A stretch of 5,493 nt of DNA from contig JASFBI010000154.1 in the NCBI GenBank assembly GCA_030149595.1, positions 1 through 5,493 of the forward strand, given 5' to 3'. The number at the start of each line of letters is the position of its first letter. Position 1 is the first letter of the stretch. Shown here piece by piece: positions 1 through 5,493 of the stretch. The notes beneath the pieces were generated by a model, which was not told the DNA's origin, ran no database searches, and worked only from the letters and a program-made list of their open reading frames with translations. The translations under genes were made by a program, and so were the position numbers. The stretch is from Desulfobacterales bacterium (GTDB lineage: Bacteria; Desulfobacterota; Desulfobacteria; Desulfobacterales; DAOWNP01).

Positions 1-69
1 GAATCAGGAAAAGGCTGCAGCTTCTTTTTTACAATACCTCAAAAAAGGAAACCAGATGAAAAATCATAA
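1..69 (+). CDS. C-terminal end of a sensor histidine kinase (5'-truncated by the window)
   Basis: Frame 1 is open from the first base to a TAA at 67-69 and gives 22 residues. They include GKGCSFFFTIP, which resembles the end of a histidine-kinase ATPase domain, where a G-x-G-S/C-x-F-x-F-x-(I/L)-P pattern forms the last beta strand, followed by a short charged tail (RKPDEKS). The stop lies 14 bp inside the next gene, so the two are probably translationally coupled, as is common for a kinase and its receiver partner. Only this tail is visible, so the sensor domains, kinase subfamily and signal are unknown. The assignment is an inference from a short but characteristic motif together with the context of two further signalling genes. 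Confidence 0.62.
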   Translation, partial: ESGKGCSFFFTIPQKRKPDEKS

Positions 70-466
70 ACCTGTATTACTTCTTGAAGATGATCAGATT
101 GATATTATGAGTATTAAACGGGCATTTAAAGAACTCAAAATTACTAATCCACTTATTGTTTGTAAAAATGGTGAAGAGGGACTCAGGTACTTAAACAAAG
201 CTGATAGTAAAATACCCTGTCTTATTCTTCTTGATATTAATATGCCTAAGATGAATGGCATTGAATTTTTAAAAATTATAAAAAAGGACAGCCAATTTAA
301 ATTTTTCCCGGTTGTGGTTCTTACATCTTCAAAGGAGTCTCAGGATAAATTTGACACCTTTGGCATGGGTGTTGCTGGATATATATTAAAACCTGCTGAT
401 CATAAAAAATTTATAGAGGCTGTCCGTACCATCGATATTTACTGGACATTGAGTGAACAACCATAA
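56..466 (+). CDS. Single-domain response regulator (CheY/Rcp1-like receiver)
   Basis: This 136-residue protein is a lone receiver (REC) domain with no output domain. The acidic Mg-binding pair is D12/D13 (LLLEDDQ), the phospho-acceptor is D60 (LLDINMPKMNG), the switch Thr is T90 (VVLTSS) and the conserved Lys is K112 (YILKP), so all catalytic positions are present. The spacing and the EDDQIDIMSIKRAFKE start resemble Rcp1-type receivers, which often partner PAS or phytochrome kinases. The ATG at 56 has AGGA at 46-49, six bases upstream, and overlaps the end of the preceding kinase gene by 14 bp. The hybrid kinase follows after 15 bp, so the three genes look like one transcription unit. A lone receiver can act as a phosphate shuttle or sink, or bind a partner protein. 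Its true partner cannot be read from the sequence. Confidence 0.93.
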   Translation: MKNHKPVLLLEDDQIDIMSIKRAFKELKITNPLIVCKNGEEGLRYLNKADSKIPCLILLDINMPKMNGIEFLKIIKKDSQFKFFPVVVLTSSKESQDKFDTFGMGVAGYILKPADHKKFIEAVRTIDIYWTLSEQP

Positions 467-481
467 GCATGAGGGTAGTAA

Positions 482-2533
482 ATGGAAAACAATAATATAA
501 AACTTCTTTTTGTTGAAGATAATCAAATTGACCGTATGAATTTCCAGAGGTTTGTAAAAGCTGTGAACCTTTCCTATACTTACACTCTTGCAGAGTCTGT
601 TGCTTCAGCAAAGTCTCTGCTTGGGGAAAATATTTTTGATATTGTTTTAACTGATTATGAGCTTGGTGATGGAACTGCCCTTGATCTTGTTAAATATATA
701 CCAGCACATACTCCTTTTGTAATTATCACTGGTACCAACAATGTAGATGTGGCAATTAGTGCTATGAAAGCTGGTGCCACAGACTATCTCATCAAAGATC
801 ATTACAACCATTATTTAAAAGCTCTCCCCATAACTGTAGATAATGCTATTAAGGCAAAATTATCTGAGATTGCCCTGGAAAAATATAAAACACAGCTTGA
901 GGAGATGGTTTTTGATCGTACAAGGCAGCTTCATACAACAGTTAAAAAATTAAACAGTGAGATAACAGAACGTATGCATATGGAAAAAACCCTTAAAGAA
1001 AAGGAAGAGTTTTTTGAGAATACTTTAAACGACATGACTACCATGGTTGTAGTCATGAAACCTGATGGGGAGATAAAATTTGCAAATAATACCTTTATGA
1101 CATCTTTGGAACAGACTCCGGATAATACAATCAATAAAAAACTTTATAATTGTGCTTTATGGCGTTATAAAAAAGATATGTGGTTAAACATATATGATGA
1201 TATAGAAAAATGTGCTTCAGGTGAAACCTCTATCCGCCAGAATCAAGTACAAACAGGAGACGGAAGGCTGTTGTGGTTGGATTGTGGCATGCATCCTGTT
1301 TATAATGATAACAAAGAGATAGTTTTTATAGTTGGAGAGTACAGAGATATAACTGATAAAATAATAATTGAGGAACAGCTGCGGCAATCTAATAAAATGG
1401 AGGCAATAGGAACTTTGGCAGGTGGAATTGCCCATGATTTTAATAATATACTAACTGCTATTAACGGATATTCTGAACTGGCCATGTTATCTGTGGAAAA
1501 AAATGATCCTGTTTATAATAAACTGGATAAAATCCGTAAAGCTGGAGATAAAGCTGCAAATCTTACAAAACAGATATTGGCATTTAGTCACAAACAGATA
1601 TATGAACCAGAAATCATCTCAATTAATCTGTTTTTAAAAGGAATTGAGATGATGCTGCAACGTATTGTCGGCGAAGATATTGATCTTGCTTTTATTCTTG
1701 AAGAAAAACTGCCAGCTATAGAAGCAGACCCGACTCAAATAGAACAGGTTATTATGAATCTTGTAATTAATGCCAAAGGTGCTCTGGATGCTAAAAAAAA
1801 TAAAACAGTAAATGGAAAAATTATAGTCAAAACAACATATGTTTCTGTAAACAGCTCTTTTGTTAAATCACAGTCTGGTTTAAAAGATGGTCCCTGTATT
1901 ATGATAACAGTAAAAGATACAGGTATTGGCATGGATAGTGCTATCAAAGAGAGAATCTTTGACCCCTTTTTTACAACAAAAGAAAAAACTAAGGGTACAG
2001 GATTGGGCCTGTCTATGGTTTTTGGGATAATAAAACAGAATAAAGCTTTTATTACAGTAGAGAGTGAGCCTGATGCCGGAAGTGAATTTAAAATTCTGTG
2101 GCCAGCTTCAGAAAAAAAGCAGCCAGTTTTAACTGAAGAAAAACAGATAGAGATCAGCCCGACAGGAACAGAAACTATCCTGCTTGTGGAAGATGATGAA
2201 TCAGTAAGAAATATTACAGCTAAATTGTTAAAAAGTTTGAATTACAAAGTGCTTGAAGCCTGTAGTGGCGTCGATGCTCTCGCTCAAATGCAAAAACAAG
2301 TTGCTTTTGATATTCTTATAACTGATATAAAAATGCCTGAAATGAGCGGGGTTCAAATGGTATCAGAGGTTAAAAAGAGATATCCTGCTGTTAAAGTTTT
2401 ATTTATTTCAGGATATTTGGACGATTATATAGATAAAAATGACAACTTGGATAGAGGTAATAATTTTTTAAGCAAACCATATTCAAAATATGAGCTTGGA
2501 TGCAAAGTCCGCTCTATTTTAGATAATGCATAA
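482..2533 (+). CDS. Hybrid sensor histidine kinase/response regulator, REC-PAS-HisKA-HATPase-REC
   Basis: This 683-residue, apparently cytoplasmic protein has no signal peptide or membrane segment. An N-terminal receiver (about 5-122) has E12/D13, phospho-acceptor D58 (LTDYELGDG), T83 and K105. A charged coiled-coil linker (about 125-175, EEMVFDRTRQL) leads to a PAS domain with PAC tail (about 176-293, ending GEYRDIT). The HisKA H-box holds His318 (AGGIAHDFNN). The ATPase domain shows the N-box (N426 to N430), the G1 box DTGIGM (479-484), the F-box FDPFFTTK and the G2 box GTGLGL (505-510). A C-terminal receiver (about 565-682) has D571/D572, D615 (ITDIKMP), S643 and K665. All catalytic residues are intact. 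The N-terminal receiver probably takes phosphate from another kinase and gates this one; that is inference. GAGGG at 471-475 sits six bases before the ATG. No Hpt or DNA-binding domain is encoded, so the final output is unknown. Confidence 0.95.
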   Translation: MENNNIKLLFVEDNQIDRMNFQRFVKAVNLSYTYTLAESVASAKSLLGENIFDIVLTDYELGDGTALDLVKYIPAHTPFVIITGTNNVDVAISAMKAGATDYLIKDHYNHYLKALPITVDNAIKAKLSEIALEKYKTQLEEMVFDRTRQLHTTVKKLNSEITERMHMEKTLKEKEEFFENTLNDMTTMVVVMKPDGEIKFANNTFMTSLEQTPDNTINKKLYNCALWRYKKDMWLNIYDDIEKCASGETSIRQNQVQTGDGRLLWLDCGMHPVYNDNKEIVFIVGEYRDITDKIIIEEQLRQSNKMEAIGTLAGGIAHDFNNILTAINGYSELAMLSVEKNDPVYNKLDKIRKAGDKAANLTKQILAFSHKQIYEPEIISINLFLKGIEMMLQRIVGEDIDLAFILEEKLPAIEADPTQIEQVIMNLVINAKGALDAKKNKTVNGKIIVKTTYVSVNSSFVKSQSGLKDGPCIMITVKDTGIGMDSAIKERIFDPFFTTKEKTKGTGLGLSMVFGIIKQNKAFITVESEPDAGSEFKILWPASEKKQPVLTEEKQIEISPTGTETILLVEDDESVRNITAKLLKSLNYKVLEACSGVDALAQMQKQVAFDILITDIKMPEMSGVQMVSEVKKRYPAVKVLFISGYLDDYIDKNDNLDRGNNFLSKPYSKYELGCKVRSILDNA

Positions 2534-2689
2534 AACAAATGATGTTTTAAAAAAAACACCATTTAGTACAGCAATTATATTTCACGGTAAATTTCTTACT
2601 CAATTATTTTTTTTGCAAAGCACCCCCTGTTACAAGTTTATGTTCCATAATAAGCTTCTTACATAATTGTACCGCATGTAAATATTTTT

Positions 2690-2746
2690 ATTACAAATTT
2701 GTATTTTACACTCTATGTTTTACAAATCCGTGTTTACAAGCATCCC
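2690..2746 (+). repeat. Short direct-repeat array with TTTACA core, 14-bp period
   Basis: TTTACA begins at 2705, 2719 and 2733, exactly 14 bp apart (units TTTACACTCTATGT, TTTACAAATCCGTG, TTTACAAGCATCCC). A variant, ATTACA, begins 15 bp earlier at 2690 and overlaps a perfect palindrome at 2692-2703. Two looser copies lie upstream (TGTTACAAG at 2628-2636 and CTTACA at 2658-2663). The array is roughly 130-170 bp upstream of the transcription start predicted from the sigma-54 element, which is typical for an enhancer-binding activator. Outside the core the units diverge, and AT-rich DNA yields such hexamers by chance, so a regulatory role is an inference. Confidence 0.45.
2692..2703. promoter_or_regulatory. 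12-bp perfect palindrome, candidate operator
   Basis: TACAAATTTGTA is identical to its reverse complement and shares its left half with the TTTACAAAT repeat unit downstream. It could be a dimer binding site for a regulator that also contacts the single half-sites in the neighbouring array. It does not match the NtrC box (TGCACC and GGTGCA halves). The base composition makes chance occurrence plausible. Confidence 0.3.
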
Positions 2747-2835
2747 CTTGCCATAACTTTTACCGACACCCTTAAACTTATTTTTATCTGTTATTTCAAA
2801 TACATAAACCTGTAAATACCTTGACGTGCTGTTTG

Positions 2836-2853
2836 TTGGCATCTTGTTTGCAT
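2836..2853 (+). promoter_or_regulatory. Sigma-54 (RpoN) -24/-12 promoter of amt
   Basis: The element TTGGCATCTTGTTTGCAT matches the TGGCAY-N5-TTGCW consensus, with GG at 2838-2839 and GC at 2850-2851 separated by exactly 10 bases. It is in the sense orientation for amt. With the C of the -12 element at 2851, transcription should start near 2863, leaving a leader of about 120 nt. A perfect 14-bp A/T palindrome (ATAAAAATTTTTAT, 2852-2865) covers the -11 to +3 stretch that must melt. RpoN control of amt-PII operons is well established in Proteobacteria and indicates nitrogen-limitation control. RpoN needs an AAA+ activator, which is not encoded in this window. Confidence 0.82.
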
Positions 2854-2982
2854 AAAAATTTTTATTATTGTAACTTGTATAGGTTAATTGGTCTCAACCC
2901 TTTCTTTGAATGTTTGCAGACTATGTATGATTTAAGTTGTATTATTTTTGTTATTTAAAAATAGCTTGGGGAGTTTAGAAAA

Positions 2983-4278
2983 ATGAAAATAAAAAGTATT
3001 CTTTTTTTGCTTATACTATTATTTATACCATGTTCATCGGTATTGGCAGGAGAAGGGATGTTGAACTCAGGGGATACAGCATGGATAATTGTATCAGCTG
3101 CTCTTGTAATGATGATGACACCTGCTGGACTGGCCATGTTTTATGGAGGAATGTCAAGGCATAAAAATTTGTTAAATACCTTTGGCATGACATTTGTTGC
3201 TTATTGTCTTGTCAGTGTAATATGGGTGGCATGGGGGTATTCACTTGCTTTTGGAGAGAGTGCTGGCTCGTTTATAGGAAGCCTTAATTATCTTTTTCTA
3301 TCAGGAATAGGTATTAGTAATGTTTCAGGAACAATTCCTACTATTTTATTTGTTATTTTCCAGATGACATTTGCATGCATTGCTGTGGCATTAATCCTTG
3401 GATCTGTAGTAGGGCGCATAAAATTTTCGTCCTGGATGGTTTTTGTTGTGCTGTGGGTAACATTTGTTTATACGCCTGTTTGCAACTGGGTATGGGGAGG
3501 AGGCTGGTTAGATGAGATAGGAGCGCTTGATTTTGCTGGTGGAAATGTTGTTCATATAAATGCAGGAGTGGCCGGTCTTGTTCTTTCCCTTGTTCTTGGT
3601 AAAAGAATCGGATATGGTAAGGAGCCTATGTTTCCATCAAGTGTTGCATTTACCTCTATTGGAGCGGCTCTTCTCTGGTTTGGGTGGTTTGGATTTAATG
3701 CAGGTAGTGCCCTTGCTGCAAATGGTCTTGCAGCTTCAGCTTTCCTTGTTACAAATACGTCAGCTGCAATGGGAGCTCTGGGCTGGATGCTTGCAGAGTG
3801 GCTTTACAGTAGAAAACCAACTGTATTAGGTATAGCATCAGGTGCAGTTGCAGGTCTTGTGGGAATTACACCAGCAGCTGGATTTGTAACTCTTTCTGCA
3901 TCACTTATTATTGGTCTTATAGCTGGTGTTCTTGGTTTTTTTAGTGTGGCTGTTTTAAAAAAGAAAATGGGCTATGATGACTCCCTTGATGCATTCGGCG
4001 TTCATGGTATTTGTGGTATGTGGGGAGCACTTGCCACAGGATTTTTTGCGTGTCCGTCAATTTCAGAAGGTGCAAGGGGGTGGTTTTATGGGAATCCAGG
4101 ACAGGTTTGGATACAGTTTGTATCCATAGTAGCGACAGTTGTATTTAGTGTTATTGGGACTCTTATAGCAATTTATATAACAAAAATATTAACAGGTGGC
4201 CTGAGGGTTACAAAAGAAGAAGAAGCTGTCGGTCTTGATAATTCACTGCATGGTGAAAAAGCTTTTGATATAGATTAA
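2983..4278 (+). CDS. amt: Ammonium transporter, Amt/MEP/Rh family
   Basis: This 431-residue inner-membrane channel protein for ammonium has a likely signal peptide (about 1-22, MKIKSILFLL start, VLA before the cleavage point) followed by about 11 hydrophobic segments, as in AmtB. By alignment with remembered E. coli AmtB, the pore residues are present: outer gate F130 and F238 (F107/F215), recruitment-site W171 and S242 (W148/S219), D183 (D160), and the twin histidines H191 (DFAGGNVVHINAG) and H341 (DAFGVHGICG). The C-terminal tail (LRVTKEEEAVGLDNSLHGE) is the conserved cytoplasmic segment that couples gating to PII binding. GGGGAG at 2968-2973 lies nine bases before the ATG. The PII gene follows after 16 bp, the classic amtB-glnK pairing, with a sigma-54 promoter upstream. 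The gene appears full length and intact. Confidence 0.97.
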   Translation: MKIKSILFLLILLFIPCSSVLAGEGMLNSGDTAWIIVSAALVMMMTPAGLAMFYGGMSRHKNLLNTFGMTFVAYCLVSVIWVAWGYSLAFGESAGSFIGSLNYLFLSGIGISNVSGTIPTILFVIFQMTFACIAVALILGSVVGRIKFSSWMVFVVLWVTFVYTPVCNWVWGGGWLDEIGALDFAGGNVVHINAGVAGLVLSLVLGKRIGYGKEPMFPSSVAFTSIGAALLWFGWFGFNAGSALAANGLAASAFLVTNTSAAMGALGWMLAEWLYSRKPTVLGIASGAVAGLVGITPAAGFVTLSASLIIGLIAGVLGFFSVAVLKKKMGYDDSLDAFGVHGICGMWGALATGFFACPSISEGARGWFYGNPGQVWIQFVSIVATVVFSVIGTLIAIYITKILTGGLRVTKEEEAVGLDNSLHGEKAFDID

Positions 4279-4294
4279 TAAAGGAGAAGTATAG

Positions 4295-4633
<339 letters not shown>

Positions 4634-4769
4634 ATCCACTGAAATATTTTTTTTGTACATGGGTCAAAATAGCTGTTGAGAGATTAACATCTATTCTGGA
4701 AACAATAATTTATTATTGAATCTGGTTTATTATAAGTTCAGCCTTGATATTTGATGTCCATAGTTAAAA

Positions 4770-4810
4770 CCATGCCTGTGATTTGTTACAGGCATGGAAG
4801 TTGTTTTTTT
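4770..4810 (+). terminator. Intrinsic terminator after amt-PII
   Basis: Ten-base arms CCATGCCTGT (4770-4779) and ACAGGCATGG (4788-4797) pair perfectly around an 8-nt loop. The downstream side reaches seven consecutive T at 4804-4810 after six intervening bases, and an A-rich stretch precedes the left arm. This is the most stable hairpin noticed in the window's non-coding DNA. It should end most transcripts from the sigma-54 promoter before glnD. The gap between stem and T-run makes it slightly non-canonical, so partial read-through is possible. The 136 bp between the PII stop and the stem hold no other recognisable element. Confidence 0.72.
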
Positions 4811-5493
4811 ATTTAAACCCATAAAGTTACTATTTGGAGTAGTTATTAAAATAAAAAATTCAAATACAGCAGAACTTATAAAAAAAAAAGAAGCTCTGGT
4901 TTTACAATTACTAAAAGGCAAAGCTCCTGATTTTACAGGCAGCCTCTCTGCCTTTTTTGATGATTATTTTTGTAAAAGTTATGAAAACAGTGAAGTTGGA
5001 CCCAGATTGGGAATTGCAAAAAATCCCTATGCTATTGTAGCTCTTGGGGGATATGGTAGAAAGGATCAGTGCATACATTCTGATGTAGACCTGCTTTTTC
5101 TGTTTGACAAATCAGTGCCTGAAGAAGCTGAAGAACTGATTAAAGAAATCGTGTTCCCCTTATGGGATATAGGGCTTGAAGTAGGATATGCAACACGGTC
5201 GGTTAAGGACTGTATAGAGGTTGCCGGAGATGATTTAACTGCTCTTTCTGCACTTTTTGATAGCCGTTTTATTTGTGGATTTTCAAATCTGGTTACAAAA
5301 ATGTATGAAAGACTGCAAAAAAAAGTTGTTTGTTCTCGTTCGAAAAAAATTATATCCATGCTTGTTGAAGAGAGTATTCAAAGGCATCTCCATTTTGGAG
5401 ACTCTTCATATCTTTTAGAACCGAATCTAAAGAAAGGCCAGGGGGGGTTAAGGGATTTCCATACAATGCTGTGGATTGCCAAAATAAAGTCAG
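4794..5493 (+). CDS. glnD: [Protein-PII] uridylyltransferase / uridylyl-removing enzyme, N-terminal part (3'-truncated)
   Basis: The frame runs open to the window edge (233 codons from 4794). GlnD transfers UMP to the PII T-loop tyrosine when glutamine is low and removes it when glutamine is high. The visible part is the nucleotidyltransferase domain: GGYGR (85-89 counted from 4794), then SDVD with metal ligands D97 and D99, and further on the family motif EPN...KKGQGGLRDFH (from about residue 209). The HD and ACT domains would lie beyond the edge. The start is uncertain. ATG 4794 is the only conventional in-frame start before the core, but it lies inside the terminator stem with no proper Shine-Dalgarno spacing. 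Recognisable family similarity begins only near AELIKKKEAL (from 4869). A GGAG at 4836-4839 followed five bases later by ATT (4845) suggests a non-canonical start there. Confidence 0.9.
   Translation, partial: MEVVFLFKPIKLLFGVVIKIKNSNTAELIKKKEALVLQLLKGKAPDFTGSLSAFFDDYFCKSYENSEVGPRLGIAKNPYAIVALGGYGRKDQCIHSDVDLLFLFDKSVPEEAEELIKEIVFPLWDIGLEVGYATRSVKDCIEVAGDDLTALSALFDSRFICGFSNLVTKMYERLQKKVVCSRSKKIISMLVEESIQRHLHFGDSSYLLEPNLKKGQGGLRDFHTMLWIAKIKS
4836..4847 (+). promoter_or_regulatory. Candidate ribosome binding site and AUU start for glnD
   Basis: GGAG at 4836-4839 is the only good Shine-Dalgarno match between the terminator and the conserved part of GlnD. The in-frame codon at ideal distance is ATT (4845-4847); ATA at 4851 is the next. 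Between 4804 and 4880 no ATG or GTG exists in any frame, and the only TTG (4834) runs into a stop after one codon. AUU starts are rare but known (E. coli infC and pcnB). This is an inference that competes with ATG 4794. Confidence 0.35.

Larger units (their letters stand above)
2534..2982. other. 449-bp gene-free region upstream of amt
   Basis: No credible open reading frame lies here on either strand. The region is strongly AT-rich and separates the signalling genes from the nitrogen genes. Its first part (2534-2627) shows no convincing terminator. The middle (2628-2746) holds repeated TTACA-type motifs and a 12-bp perfect palindrome. A sigma-54 promoter match lies at 2836-2853, and the rest is the predicted leader of amt. 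The short A/T hairpin right after the hybrid kinase (2531-2549) is followed by an A-run, not a T-run, so transcription may continue past the kinase gene. Confidence 0.8.

Noticed and set aside
2531..2549. Hairpin TAAAACA / TGTTTTA right after the hybrid kinase stop as a terminator
   Set aside because: The stem has a single G-C pair and is followed by an A-run, not a T-run, on the + strand, so it does not look like an intrinsic terminator for the kinase genes.
2611..2640. NtrC-binding site near GCAAAGCACC
   Set aside because: Only a partial left half resembles TGCACC. No GGTGCA partner follows at the required spacing.
2690..2746. CRISPR array
   Set aside because: The repeated unit is only about six to nine bases, with a 14-bp period. 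CRISPR repeats and spacers are each more than 20 bp.
2821..2856. Sigma-70 promoter using TTGACG at 2821
   Set aside because: No -10-like hexamer occurs 16-18 bp downstream. The only A/T-rich candidate (CATAAA, 2851) is 24 bp away and belongs to the sigma-54 element.
3560..3829. Open + strand frame inside amt
   Set aside because: It lies wholly within the well-supported amt gene in another frame, is a low-complexity Leu/Gln-rich translation and has no recognisable domain.
4703..4718. CAATAA / TTATTG hairpin as a terminator for PII
   Set aside because: It is a short, almost pure A/T stem without a following T-run. The hairpin at 4770-4797 is far stronger.
4676..4735. Sigma-70 promoter for glnD (TTGAGA or the TATTAT near 4728)
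   Set aside because: Neither hexamer has a matching partner at 16-18 bp spacing, and in such AT-rich DNA single boxes are not informative.
4754..4816. 20-codon ORF (MSIVKTMPVICYRHG...) between PII and glnD
   Set aside because: It runs through both arms of the terminator, has no Shine-Dalgarno and does not look like a leader peptide.
5066..5359. Reverse-strand open frame opposite glnD
   Set aside because: It is antisense to the conserved nucleotidyltransferase core and its translation shows no family motif.

Overview
The window comes from an AT-rich bacterial chromosome and holds two neighbouring modules on the + strand: a two-component signalling cluster (1-2533) and a nitrogen-control cluster (2836 to the right edge). 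The order amt, then PII gene, then glnD, behind a -24/-12 promoter, suits anaerobic Desulfobacterota. The wording of the GlnD core (NPYAIVALGGYGR, then IHSDVDLLFLF) resembles low-GC Desulfobacteraceae. The lineage is an inference from remembered family resemblance; no search was run.

Layout: (1) 1-69, the last residues of a histidine kinase entering from the left. (2) 56-466, a stand-alone receiver protein overlapping that kinase by 14 bp. (3) 482-2533, a hybrid kinase with architecture REC, coiled coil, PAS, HisKA, HATPase, REC. (4) 2534-2982, a 449-bp gene-free region carrying a TTTACA-type direct-repeat array with an adjoining palindrome and, further down, a sigma-54 promoter match whose predicted transcript has a leader of about 120 nt. 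(5) 2983-4278, amt. (6) 4295-4633, PII (glnB/glnK type). (7) A strong hairpin with a T-run at 4770-4810, read as an intrinsic terminator. (8) The 5' part of glnD, cut off by the right edge.

How the genes work together: Amt conducts ammonium across the membrane. The PII trimer senses 2-oxoglutarate and ATP/ADP and can plug Amt through its T-loop. GlnD uridylylates or deuridylylates PII at Tyr51 in response to glutamine. The sigma-54 promoter fits induction under nitrogen limitation. The upstream signalling genes encode three receiver domains and one complete kinase core but no DNA-binding output domain. Whether they act on nitrogen control cannot be told from the sequence.

No clearly novel system is visible. 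The points most worth a second look are the start of glnD, whose only ATG lies inside the terminator stem, and the repeat array at enhancer distance upstream of the sigma-54 promoter.
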